Source: Stigonema ocellatum SAG 48.90 = DSM 106950 (GTDB taxonomy: Bacteria > Cyanobacteriota > Cyanobacteriia > Cyanobacteriales > Nostocaceae). From it: 64,000 bases of DNA. The notes below the pieces were generated by a model. It searched no databases, was not told where the DNA came from, and saw nothing but the letters and a program-made list of their open reading frames with translations. Location of the stretch: NCBI GenBank assembly GCA_016903675.1, contig JADQBA010000016.1, positions 1 through 64,000 of the forward strand. Reading direction: 5' to 3'. Shown here piece after piece: positions 53,938 through 63,291 of this stretch; the first letter of the stretch is position 1, and each line of letters starts with the position of its first letter. The position numbers were made by a program, and so were the translations under genes.

Positions 53938-54078
53938 TTAGAGGTAACACACAGAACCGCCTTTTAACCAGAGTAGGGCTGCTGCCAGATTGTGGTTTTG
54001 CAATACCCTATCCGCCATTGCCAAGTCTGTTGGCTGTACTTTGAGGGTGAAAGTGACCACAGCTAACTCCTCACTCAT
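53938..54078 (-). CDS. Possible 46-aa protein in the menF-menA spacer
   Basis: ATG 54078 to TAA 53938: MSEELAVVTFTLKVQPTDLA then MADRVLQNHNLAAALLWLKG and so on. Composition is protein-like with an amphipathic C-terminal helix, but the ribosome-binding site is poor and no family is recognised. It may be the remnant of a longer gene or a real small protein cotranscribed toward menF. Low confidence. Confidence 0.35.
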   Translation of the reverse strand: MSEELAVVTFTLKVQPTDLAMADRVLQNHNLAAALLWLKGGSVCYL

Positions 54079-54183
54079 CCAGAAAAAGCGGTTTTCTTGA
54101 ATGCGTGCCTACATCTGGTGTATTTTTCATACCATAAAATCTGACCCATCAGAAGTCGCTGGCAAATTAATTAATCTTGACTG

Positions 54184-55089
54184 ATGACTACAAAGCTGAT
54201 TTCATATCCCAACACTAAGTTATGGATGGCGGCGATTAAACCGCCAATGTACAGCGTTGCCATCATGCCCATCTGGGTAGGAACGGCTGTAGCTTTTGCG
54301 GAAACTAAGATTTTGAATGGGGCAGTTTTTTCTACTTTTTTAGCTTCGGCAATTTTAATTCTCGCCTGGGAAAATCTCACTAATGATGTCTTTGATTCAG
54401 AAACAGGAATTGATAAAAATAAACCCCATTCTCTGGTGAATTTGACAAGGAATAAACTATTAATATTTTGGTTAGGAAATTTGTGTTTAGGCTTGGGTTT
54501 GCTCTTAATAGTGATGATCTCCTGGTGGCAACAAGACCTAACTGTGATTGGGATAATAGTGTTGTGCTGTGCCTTGGGCTACACGTACCAAGGACCTCCC
54601 TTTCGTTTAGGATACCAAGGTTTAGGAGAAATAATTTGCTTTTTTGCCTTTGGTCCCTTGGCAGTCACAGCAGCATATTACAGTCAAACCCAAACTTGGT
54701 CAATGACCAGTGTAGCAGCCTCAGTAATTGTCGGAATTCCCACAAGTTTAATTTTATTTTGCTCGCACTTCCACCAAGAGAAGGATGACATAGCAGCAGG
54801 AAAGCGATCGCCTATCGTCCGTCTAGGAACAGAAAAAGCAGCCCAACTCCTGTACTGGGTTACTGGCAGTATTTATGCTCTCACCTTAATGTTTGTCCTT
54901 TTAGGAACCTTCCCAGTGTGGATTTTACTGAGTTGGGCAAGTTTACCCTTCGCCATCCAGTTATGCCGCCACGTCCAGCAATATCATAACCAACCAGAAA
55001 AAGTCAGCAACTGTAAATTCATTGCCGTAGCAGTGCATTTTTGGACTTGCTTGCTCTTCGGGTTAGGATTCATACTCACATCTCATTAG
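54184..55089 (+). CDS. menA: 1,4-dihydroxy-2-naphthoate phytyltransferase
   Basis: 301 aa, UbiA prenyltransferase family. The first prenyl-diphosphate motif is ENLTNDVFDSETGID (about 63-77), the second region DIAAGKRSP (about 203-211). About eight transmembrane helices. It attaches a phytyl chain to DHNA in phylloquinone synthesis. The asparagine/aspartate motifs are intact. It starts the plus-strand menA-menC-menE run; menC follows after 56 bases rich in C runs. In cyanobacteria this arrangement is typical. Confidence 0.93.
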   Translation: MTTKLISYPNTKLWMAAIKPPMYSVAIMPIWVGTAVAFAETKILNGAVFSTFLASAILILAWENLTNDVFDSETGIDKNKPHSLVNLTRNKLLIFWLGNLCLGLGLLLIVMISWWQQDLTVIGIIVLCCALGYTYQGPPFRLGYQGLGEIICFFAFGPLAVTAAYYSQTQTWSMTSVAASVIVGIPTSLILFCSHFHQEKDDIAAGKRSPIVRLGTEKAAQLLYWVTGSIYALTLMFVLLGTFPVWILLSWASLPFAIQLCRHVQQYHNQPEKVSNCKFIAVAVHFWTCLLFGLGFILTSH

Positions 55090-55145
55090 TGGTTATAAGC
55101 GGTGTTCCCCCCACTCCCCCCCTCCCCCCCTCCTCCCCTCCTCTT

Positions 55146-56323
<1,178 letters not shown>

Positions 56324-56339
<16 letters not shown>

Positions 56340-58000
56340 ACTATCTCAAAAACCTTACTGATGACTGGCTCATCGGTTACGATAGCCGTCAGTTTCAGCA
56401 CATAGCTGAACAATTATATTTAGAACTAACCCAATTATCGGAATCTGGAAAACCACCAAAAATCATCTTAGCCCAAGCCGATCCAGTGCGGTTTTTAGCA
56501 GGTTTCGTTGCAGCTTGTGCAGCTAATTGTCCAGTTTTCCTTTGTAACCCCAACTGGGTAAAACCAGAATGGCAACAAGTCTTTGATTTAGTCCAACCAG
56601 ATGTGATTTGGAACGGGGGAATGGGGAGTAGGGAGTGGGGAGTAGGGAGTAGGGAAGTAGCGGGGAGTAGGGAAGTAGCGGGAGAAATTAGCTCCTTATT
56701 CCCCCTAAGTTCCTCATCCCCCCATTCCCCACTCCCCACTTCCCACTCCCCATTCCCCACTTCCCACTCCCCATTCCCCATTCCCCATTCCCCACTCCCC
56801 ACTCCCCCTATTTCCCCATTCCCCACTCCCCACTCCCCATTCCCCACTCCCCATTCCCCACTCCCCACTCCCCCTATTTCCCCATTCCCCATTCCCCACT
56901 CCCCACTCCCCACTCCCCATTCCCCACTGATCATGATTCCCACTGGTGGTTCATCGGGACAAATAAAGTTTGCTATCCACACTTGGGAAACTCTCATGGC
57001 GTCTGTGGGAGGATTTAAAGAATATTTCTCGCTAAATAAAGTCAATTCCTTTTGTCTATTGCCGCTGTATCACGTCAGTGGTTTAATGCAATTTATGCGC
57101 TCCTTCACTACGGGTGGTAAGCTGGCTATACTGCCATTCAAAGAAGTAGAATCTTGTCAAGGATACGATATTGAACAATCACAATTTTTCATATCTTTAG
57201 TACCAACCCAATTACAACGCTTCCTACAAAATCCAGAATTAACAGAGTGGCTATCTCAATTTAAAACTGTCCTTTTAGGAGGTGCTCCAGCGTGGAATGA
57301 ACTTTTAGAAAAAGCAAGATGCTATAAAATACCCTTAGCTCCCACCTATGGTATGACAGAAACCGCCTCTCAAATTGCCACCCTCAAACCCGAGGAATTT
57401 CTCAGCGGTAAAGTGAGCGCTGGTAAAATCCTCCCCCACGCCAAAGTAACTATTCACAATGAGCAAGGGGAAGTTTTACCGGAAAACCATATAGGAAAGA
57501 TTACGATTCAAGCTGAATCTTTAGCTCTTGGCTACTATGGTTTACATTTTAAAACTGGAGGGGAGGCCTCCCCTCCTAGTGCTAGTTCCCAGGCTGAGCC
57601 TGGGAACCAGAAGAGGCAAGATTATTTACAAGTAGATGATTTAGGTTACTTAGATGACCAAGGTTATTTGAACATTGTCGGACGCAGCAGTGACAAAATC
57701 ATTACAGGTGGTGAAAACGTCTATCCAACAGAAATTGAATCAGCCATTAGAGGAACTGGAATGGTAGAGGATGTTTGTGTCATTGGTATTCCAGATAAAT
57801 TTTGGGGACAAGCAGTAACAGCTATTTATATTCCCAAAAACTCCCATACCTCTACATTAGAAATCCAAAGTTTACTAAAAGATAAACTTACCAAGTTTAA
57901 AATTCCTAAAAACTGGATTGCCGTGCAAACTTTACCTCGCAACCCTCAAGGTAAAATTAATCGTCAACAGCTACAAAAAGTTGCTGTTGAGAATTGTTAA
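56324..58000 (+). CDS. menE: o-Succinylbenzoate-CoA ligase with two in-frame repeat insertions
   Basis: 558 aa; MenE is usually about 450-490. ANL-superfamily motifs are IMIPTGGSSGQIKF (P-loop A3; preceded at once by the repeat insertion 56614-56928), APTYGMTETASQ, DLGYLDDQGYLNIVGRSSDKI and GENVYPTEIES, ending in NPQGKINRQ with the catalytic lysine. It activates o-succinylbenzoate as an acyl adenylate, then thioesterifies it to CoA. The large insert encodes a Pro/Ser/His-rich loop; a second small palindrome insertion near 57553-57612 encodes GEASPPSASSQAEPGNQ before the conserved A8-like hinge. The frame is open throughout, so it is likely still functional but unusual. Confidence 0.9.
56614..56928. 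repeat. In-frame heptamer repeat block within menE
   Basis: GGGGAGT-type repeats (about 56619-56680), then a long C-rich arm of CCCCATT / CCCCACT heptamers (about 56710-56925). It encodes about 104 residues and ends two codons before the ATP-binding loop. The inverse arms could form a long hairpin. The number of bases is compatible with an unbroken frame. Confidence 0.92.
57553..57612. repeat. Short palindromes inserted in frame in menE
   Basis: GGAGGGGAGGCCTCCCCTCC (palindrome) then GTTCCCAGGCTGAGCCTGGGAAC (palindrome), the latter shared with 525-604. They code for an extra loop before the conserved motif QVDDLGYLD. Confidence 0.85.
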
Positions 58001-58117
58001 GTTTGTGGGCGTGACCTTGCGGGAAGCAAGGCGTCTATAGCGCAAGGAAATCGCGGTTTTCTGCGCTAAAGCGCAACTACGAACTAATAAATTACCAGGT
58101 GATGTGATGATTTGTTC

Positions 58118-58167
58118 GTAGTGAGGACTAAAGTACTCAAAAATACGAGGACTAAAGTCCTCACTAC
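58118..58167. repeat. Inverted repeat GTAGTGAGGACT / AGTCCTCACTAC
   Basis: 12-bp arms with an internal copy of GAGGACTAAAGT. Common type of dispersed palindrome; it lies between the menE and thioesterase genes, which converge, and may terminate both. Confidence 0.75.
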
Positions 58168-58206
58168 AAACCCATCAAAGTTGACTTGCCACACTACTAG
58201 CAGTTT

Positions 58207-58653
58207 TCAAAAAGTTTCTCTTGCCTTTCTTCTCTCTGCACTCTCGGCGTCTCGGCGATTCACCTCCAACCATTCCTTGATTTGTTCAGGAAACTCTCTC
58301 TTACTTCTACTCATTGAATCAATACACACATGTCTAGTCATTGCCTTAGCAACTATGACCTCAGTAACGATGACTTCATAGATGACTTCAAACCTATCAC
58401 CACTAAGACTTTGAGGCATTAGTCTGATTAGCAAATTATCCCCACAAAAGATTGGCCGAAAAAAATCAACATTAGCATGAACAATCGGAAAAGCCACAGA
58501 CGGATTCGTGAAAAATTCTTTCAGATTAATGTCTGATGATCTTAAAGATTCCTCATAAGCTTCATGACAAATAGCTAAGAGATTGGCAAAGTAAACTACC
58601 CCAGCAGCATCAGTATCGAGTAAGCGAACAGTGCGGTTATAAGTAAAGGGCAT
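58207..58653 (-). CDS. DHNA-CoA thioesterase-like hotdog protein (4HBT family)
   Basis: 148 aa. The hotdog thioesterase motif is LLDTDAAGVVYFANLL (catalytic Asp near 16), then HANVDFFRPIFCGDNLLIRL. Close relatives in cyanobacteria hydrolyse 1,4-dihydroxy-2-naphthoyl-CoA to DHNA, the step before MenA; the location next to menA, menC and menE fits that role. The last residues (NRRDAESAERRKARETF) are a repeat-derived tail also met on other cyanobacterial proteins; the gene thus ends in repeat DNA. The start ATG at 58653 has weak upstream purines. Firm as a hotdog thioesterase, likely as the DHNA-CoA enzyme. Confidence 0.85.
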   Translation of the reverse strand: MPFTYNRTVRLLDTDAAGVVYFANLLAICHEAYEESLRSSDINLKEFFTNPSVAFPIVHANVDFFRPIFCGDNLLIRLMPQSLSGDRFEVIYEVIVTEVIVAKAMTRHVCIDSMSRSKREFPEQIKEWLEVNRRDAESAERRKARETF

Positions 58654-58695
58654 GTAGAGAAAAAATTAAAATTCAAAAACAAATATAGCAGGTTT

Positions 58696-58789
58696 ATAGC
58701 GGTTTGCGAGTCAGTGAGTACGTTGGTAGGGGCGCTCTTGCCTTGCGCCCCTACAATTAGGTGTGTCTCACCCGGTTGAAATCCGCTAT
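58696..58789. repeat. Small inverted-repeat element with GGGGCGC hairpin
   Basis: Imperfect ends ATAGCGGTTT / AAATCCGCTAT enclose a GTAGGGGCGC...GCGCCCCTAC hairpin (about 58726-58753). Non-coding; perhaps another MITE type. Confidence 0.5.
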
Positions 58790-58866
58790 CACACCACTAA
58801 CTGAGCAGTATTGGGGGAGAGGGGGGGAGTGGAAAAGACGTAGAGACGCGATAACCCTTGTCTATA

Positions 58867-58963
58867 CTAGTACAGCAAGGCGTAAATAAATATACCATTC
58901 CAAATCAATGAAACGCTTACTCTGTATTCATTTTGACTTTTGACTTTCGCGCAGCGGTACTAG
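58867..58963. mobile_element. Small repeat element, family G, copy 2
   Basis: CTAGTACAGC ... GCGGTACTAG ends; shares CCATTCCAAATCAATGAAAC with the element at 22389-22487. No coding sequence. It lies in the spacer between the thioesterase gene and the plus-strand gene at 59133, with a nearby family C palindrome. Confidence 0.75.
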
Positions 58964-59025
58964 GGGTTTGGTGGTAACGTATAATTAATTTTAATTAATT
59001 TTTAAAAATGTCTATTCGTGAGATA

Positions 59026-59059
59026 AAGAAACCCGGTATCTGAGAGATACCGGGTTTCT
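59026..59059. repeat. Palindromic repeat, family C, copy 3
   Basis: AAGAAACCCGGTATCTGAGAGATACCGGGTTTCT core; same family as 2166-2198. It lies 73 bases before the gene at 59133. Confidence 0.8.
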
Positions 59060-59132
59060 GAGGCTGAGTATTTTCTCACATATCAAATAGGATTGCTATA
59101 ATACTGATGTATTTCTTATTCCCCAATTAATT

Positions 59133-59759
59133 ATGGTACAAACAATCCAAGCGCGGGATATCAGTCTTTACGAACTGGAGGAAAAATTTGGCTTGGAGTT
59201 AGTTACAAATTCTGATTTTTTCACAGAATGGACAGAGAATTTACCGTTAGTAACTGATGTCGAAAAATTGTCTTTAGAACGAGTAAAAAGCAACTATTTA
59301 AATTTAAATAAACGCCGTCCAATGTCAGAAGAAGCCGTGAAGATGGTAGTGTTGTCTCCACTGCTTGATTTAGCTGGTTTTTATCAACCTCCTTTCGAGA
59401 TTGAAACAGAAGCCTCTACTGAAATTTCTGGTGTAGATGAAAGCGTTATCGTTAAAGGCAATATTGATGTTTTAGTCCTAAACAAAAGACTTTGGGTACT
59501 AGTTATTGAATCAAAAAGCACTAAATTTGATGTGATAACCGCACTACCCCAAGCACTTGCTTATATGCTTGATACTCCTAATATTGAACAACCAATTTTT
59601 GGGTTACTTGTTAACGGTAGAGAGTTTGTTTTTGTCAAGCTAGTTCATCAAGAAAAGCCAAAATACGCTCGTTCTTACGCATTATCAATTGAACGCGATA
59701 CAGAATTACAACAGATACTAAGTGTATTAAAACGCATTAGTCAATTAATTTTGTTGTAG
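59133..59759 (+). CDS. PD-(D/E)XK-type protein like the N-terminus of type I restriction R subunits
   Basis: 208 aa. Central motif GNIDVLVLNKRLWVLVIESKS (about 109-129) supplies the D ... E-x-K of a restriction-endonuclease-like fold, and YMLDTPNIEQPIFGLLVNGR follows, as in HSDR_N domains. There is no helicase part and no partner methylase or specificity subunit nearby, so it is a solitary nuclease-like protein, common in cyanobacteria. Probably a DNA-cleaving or defence-related protein; target unknown. ATG at 59133. Confidence 0.8.
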   Translation: MVQTIQARDISLYELEEKFGLELVTNSDFFTEWTENLPLVTDVEKLSLERVKSNYLNLNKRRPMSEEAVKMVVLSPLLDLAGFYQPPFEIETEASTEISGVDESVIVKGNIDVLVLNKRLWVLVIESKSTKFDVITALPQALAYMLDTPNIEQPIFGLLVNGREFVFVKLVHQEKPKYARSYALSIERDTELQQILSVLKRISQLILL

Positions 59760-59770
59760 TCAGCAGCCAA

Positions 59771-60835
59771 TCAGTTTAACGGGTAATATATATCTTCAGA
59801 ACAGGGATTGAGGTAGGGACGCTGTAAATCAATACCCAGTCGAGCAAAATGTTGGCGGATTGTACTGATGCGCTCTTCTGGAGAATTTTGGTCTTTTTGC
59901 CAAGCTTCTAACAAAGCATGTGCGACAATTTGGCAACGGTTCATCCCAAAACTTTCCGTAAGAGCAAATTTTTGGTTTGGTTCTTCGGCTAAACTCAGCC
60001 CAGGTGCCAAAAACTTGGTGAATAAGGGGATTTCTCTGTGGAAATATGATTGATGCTCTGTATAGACATCTTGAAGGACTTGTCGCACTGCGAGATAATC
60101 GTTGCGTTGGAAGTAGAGGACTCCTGAGTCGTAGCGTCCATATAGAGATTGATTGTATGGCACCTGAAAACTAAAGGGAATTGCAGCAGCGTTCAGTTCT
60201 AGTGTCAGGGTGTCCATGAGGGCGATCGCACCACATGGAGTTAAGTTAAAGTAGACTCGTCCCACACCCAAATCAGCATCTGGGGAACCTGGCTGTTCCT
60301 GACCGACATTGCTAACCGCAACGTAAAAGCTGTTTTGCAGTCGATTTTTGGGCATCCAAATAGCAACAAACTCACCAGCCTTGACGGATTTTATCGTCGG
60401 TTCTAGATGGCACTCACGCTCAACATATAATGTCAAACCACCTTTGGTCACTGCCATACTACCATCAGGTTCCTGCTGCAACACCTGCCAACCAGGGTCA
60501 AAGTAACCTGTACCGTGGTTGCTAGCATGGAGGCGATCGTAAAATTGCCAATCAATCGCTAAAAGGGAATTGTTTTCTAAATTGTGGTAAGGCAAGCAAT
60601 TAGCAGCATCACCATTCACTGCCAAGGTTGTTTGCAAAGACCCATTGTAATAGATACCGTGGAGGAAATTTCGCAGTAACAGGGTGAGATACTTATGCTG
60701 CAAAGCTGCCGAATTTTGCTGAAATCGCTCTGCTACTTTAGTTGGCAATGCAAAGGGTTGATAATGAGGATGGCGAATACAAAAGTTCGATTCAATTTGT
60801 ATATTGCTGGCAATGTCGAAGAGAGAATTGAGCAT
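59771..60835 (-). CDS. HopA1-family protein (lyase-like partner of the adjacent kinase)
   Basis: 354 aa. The C-terminal half (VGRVYFNLTPCGAIALMDTL, PFSFQVPYNQSLYGRYDSGV, YLAVRQVLQDVYTEHQSYF) matches the HopA1 family, first known from Pseudomonas effectors; LxmY-type members act as phosphothreonine/serine lyases in class V lanthipeptide synthesis. The conserved F-x-x-K-V pattern and R-Y-D are present. The N-terminal 110 residues are helical. It is read with the kinase gene, which ends three bases upstream. No precursor peptide gene was seen in the spacers on either side, so its substrate may be elsewhere. Family firm, role inferred. Confidence 0.8.
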   Translation of the reverse strand: MLNSLFDIASNIQIESNFCIRHPHYQPFALPTKVAERFQQNSAALQHKYLTLLLRNFLHGIYYNGSLQTTLAVNGDAANCLPYHNLENNSLLAIDWQFYDRLHASNHGTGYFDPGWQVLQQEPDGSMAVTKGGLTLYVERECHLEPTIKSVKAGEFVAIWMPKNRLQNSFYVAVSNVGQEQPGSPDADLGVGRVYFNLTPCGAIALMDTLTLELNAAAIPFSFQVPYNQSLYGRYDSGVLYFQRNDYLAVRQVLQDVYTEHQSYFHREIPLFTKFLAPGLSLAEEPNQKFALTESFGMNRCQIVAHALLEAWQKDQNSPEERISTIRQHFARLGIDLQRPYLNPCSEDIYYPLN

Positions 60836-60838
60836 AAT

Positions 60839-62071
60839 TCATAGGAGGCGATTTTTGTGGTGATAGAGGCGAAGCAAATTCTGCTTTTTTTCTGTCTGAG
60901 GTAGGTTGGCAACTTTTGCAAAGGGTTTGATGATTTCGGATTCGGCAATTCCAAAAATCGTCAGCATAGATTCCTGGGGTCGTGTCAGCAAACTTTTAGC
61001 AACTTGGAGTTGACAAATACCAGTATTATCAAAGTATTTGCGGTATTGAATTGTTTCGTGAATTTGATGAATTAGGACTAGACCCGCAAACTGGATAACT
61101 CTCATTAGGAAGTCCCGTCGGTACTCCAAAATCATTGGGCAAGCACTAAGATATGCCCGAATTAATGCCAGCATTGAAGGTTGGATAGTTTCTAACGGTG
61201 TCACCGCTAGATGCAAAGATTCTTCTAACTCAATGGTTGGGTCTACAATTAGGCTATGTAGCCAAATTTCTAAATAGCTTGCTACCAGAGTTCCCAAATC
61301 AAATGCTGGATCTCCCCAAGCACAAGCTTCCCAATCAATGAATCGCACAAGACAATTGTCTAGTTGATCCCACCTTGAATGCATCAAAATGTTGTCAAAT
61401 TTCAGGTCGTTATGAGTCAAGCAGCAAGGTTGCCATTCATGTGCCAATTCGGCAATTGCTGCTGACAAACTTTCGTAACACTGATAGAGAACATAGAATT
61501 TCAGCGCGTCAGTGGGGATCATACCAAAAATCTCAGGTCCAATTGACCCTATCCCTTGCGCCGGATTGTAAAAATTATAGCGAAACTGTCCTTCGGGAGC
61601 AGTTGCCATAAAATTACGATACTCTCGGTGATTGAAGGTAGCACGATGCAGCACTCCTATGGTAGTGCCCAGAGCGATCGCGATCGCTTGTGGGAAGTAC
61701 AAGTTGTTTTGATAAAAACTTGCCAGATCAATATATTCCGTCAGGTAGTTGCGGATAATAATGGAATTTTCTTCATCAAAATACGCCACTAATGGTGCGA
61801 TCGCAGAATTATTTCCCAGAACTGGAAAACGCTCAAGCAATTGGTGAAACAGCCACTCATTGAAAAACTCTTGCGGAGTTCCATGATTTTCAACCCAACG
61901 TTCCTGTTTAACAAGCAGCTTGCGATTTCCTGACAGAGTAACTAGTAAGTTTAAATTCTTCTTGCTACTTTGAGACAATTCTGACTCTGCATATGCACCA
62001 TCTTCTGAGCTACTCAGTCCTACATCTTGCAGATACTGGATAACATTATAAGAAGACAGTGAAAGTACCAT
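60839..62071 (-). CDS. APH-fold kinase (LxmK-like) paired with the HopA1 protein
   Basis: 410 aa. Protein-kinase-like phosphotransferase motifs are LLVKQERW (lysine region, about 51-58), LTHNDLKFDNIL (catalytic loop, about 220-231) and FIDWEACAWGDPAFDLG (metal-binding Asp, about 246-262), the aminoglycoside-phosphotransferase pattern. In class V lanthipeptide systems a kinase of this type phosphorylates Ser/Thr of a precursor, and the HopA1-like lyase eliminates phosphate. The direct coupling to the HopA1 gene supports that model; a small-molecule kinase role is the alternative. No close precursor gene. All catalytic residues appear intact. Confidence 0.85.
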   Translation of the reverse strand: MVLSLSSYNVIQYLQDVGLSSSEDGAYAESELSQSSKKNLNLLVTLSGNRKLLVKQERWVENHGTPQEFFNEWLFHQLLERFPVLGNNSAIAPLVAYFDEENSIIIRNYLTEYIDLASFYQNNLYFPQAIAIALGTTIGVLHRATFNHREYRNFMATAPEGQFRYNFYNPAQGIGSIGPEIFGMIPTDALKFYVLYQCYESLSAAIAELAHEWQPCCLTHNDLKFDNILMHSRWDQLDNCLVRFIDWEACAWGDPAFDLGTLVASYLEIWLHSLIVDPTIELEESLHLAVTPLETIQPSMLALIRAYLSACPMILEYRRDFLMRVIQFAGLVLIHQIHETIQYRKYFDNTGICQLQVAKSLLTRPQESMLTIFGIAESEIIKPFAKVANLPQTEKKQNLLRLYHHKNRLL

Positions 62072-62282
62072 GTATTAGTTCCTAAAGACCTGAGAATAAC
62101 GATTAGTACAATCCATTAATAGACTGTTTTTTCTAGTTAAACATGCCAAAATGGCAATATTACCTTTATTATTCCTTTAAATTTTCCTGCTATTTATTAT
62201 TAAATCTTTAACCATTTCATCCTGCTTACTTTTAGGTTACCAGTAAACATTTATATAGAAATCCTAAATAATTAGTGAACGT

Positions 62283-62315
62283 AGAAACCTGGTTTCTTCA
62301 AGAAACCGGGTTTCT
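62283..62315. repeat. Palindromic repeat, family C, copy 4
   Basis: AGAAACCTGGTTTCTT and partner, 33 bp. It lies in the 62072-62814 spacer, which also holds the elements below. The upstream portion 62072-62280 is very AT-rich and probably carries the kinase-HopA1 promoter. Confidence 0.8.
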
Positions 62316-62448
62316 GATGACTGGCAAATTTACAACTCAAATATGAGTGCTATAGCATTCTTCTTTAGTTAATCTAGTAACATTATATTACAAGGTTTAT
62401 TAGTTAGTTTCCGGACAATTATAATCATTTTTGCGGATAAAAACACTA

Positions 62449-62553
62449 TATATAGCAATCCTAAATGATTTATAAACACCTCTGGCAAGTCCTCCTTGTC
62501 CCCCAAGTCCTCCTTGTCCCCTCTGTTCAGATCTCAAATAGGATTGCTATATA
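62449..62553. mobile_element. Inverted-repeat element TATATAGCAATCCTA / TAGGATTGCTATATA
   Basis: 15-bp perfect ends around about 75 bp of non-coding sequence with a GTCCTCCTTGTCCCC tandem. Fragments of the ends (GCAATCCTA, AGGATTGCTAT) occur at 2011-2019 and 59089-59099. Confidence 0.75.
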
Positions 62554-62593
62554 GGAATTCTAAATCATTCATGAAAAATTTTAAGTAGTGTAG
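62547..62593. repeat. 47-bp dispersed repeat, family D, copy 2
   Basis: Reverse complement of 24425-24471. The GTGGGCACTGCCCAC palindrome follows at once (62594-62610). Confidence 0.8.
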
Positions 62594-62716
62594 GGTGGGC
62601 ACTGCCCACCACAACCCGGATATGTAGGGCATAGCCCCACCTACGTATATTTCAAAAATCAAATATGATCCCTATAGCAATCTTATTTCAGTTCTTTTCG
62701 CGCTTGGGCAATAGTT

Positions 62717-62790
62717 TACTCCCCACTCCCTACTCCCTACTCCCCACTCCCCACTCCCCACTCCCCACTCCCTACTCCCCACTCCCCACT
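62717..62790. repeat. Heptamer tandem repeat (ACTCCCC/ACTCCCT)
   Basis: About ten ACTCCCC-type heptamers, just downstream of the TMEM14 gene. Confidence 0.92.
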
Positions 62791-62814
62791 ATCTTTTGCG
62801 GTAATATAAATGTA

Positions 62815-63204
62815 CTAATACCGTGACCCAAGTAGGGAGAGTGGAGCAATGTCAGAAAATGATCGCAATGCCCTTGGCAAGCTTGTGCACTTTCCTATGA
62901 GTTGATTCACCATCATCGCCAGTGCCACGGTACCCAAAATAGTCATTAATCCTGCGGGCATAAACTTGCGTGTTTTAGCAAGTCTAAATGCGAAGAAAAT
63001 GACTAAAATAGCGGTGACGATAGATGCTACAATCAAACCCCAGGTTTGTCCTTGGAGTTGGACAAAAGCAGCAAACACAAGTAGTAACCCGCTGATACCA
63101 CCACTGATGAGCGAAACTTTGCTACTGGCATTACGGTAACCAATAATGCCACCAATAATTGCCAAGATGCCGTAGGCAAAGGCGGCAACAACACCTAAAG
63201 TCAT
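62815..63204 (-). CDS. TMEM14-family small membrane protein
   Basis: 129 aa with four hydrophobic helices. GILAIIGGIIGYRNASSKVS (about 12-31), SGLLLVFAAFVQLQG, FRLAKTRKFMPAGLM and VALAMMVNQL fit the TMEM14/UPF0136 family, related to plastid FAX fatty-acid exporters. Cyanobacterial relatives are about 105-110 aa; the extra C-terminal 25 residues (KCTSLPRALRSFSDIAPL...) are not family-like and may derive from an upstream-stop loss near the repeat array. Cell location: membrane, thylakoid or plasma. Function in cyanobacteria unproved. Confidence 0.85.
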   Translation of the reverse strand: MTLGVVAAFAYGILAIIGGIIGYRNASSKVSLISGGISGLLLVFAAFVQLQGQTWGLIVASIVTAILVIFFAFRLAKTRKFMPAGLMTILGTVALAMMVNQLIGKCTSLPRALRSFSDIAPLSLLGSRY

Positions 63205-63291
63205 TGTTAAAACCTATGTAGATTTTTATTTTGCTGCAAACGTCCGCAGACAATTTACCATAGCTATTTAGCTAGATAACCGAGTTGATTA

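Noticed and set aside
56395..57045. 216-codon minus-strand frame rich in GEWGVGSGEW
   Set aside because: Antisense to menE, created by the heptamer repeat.
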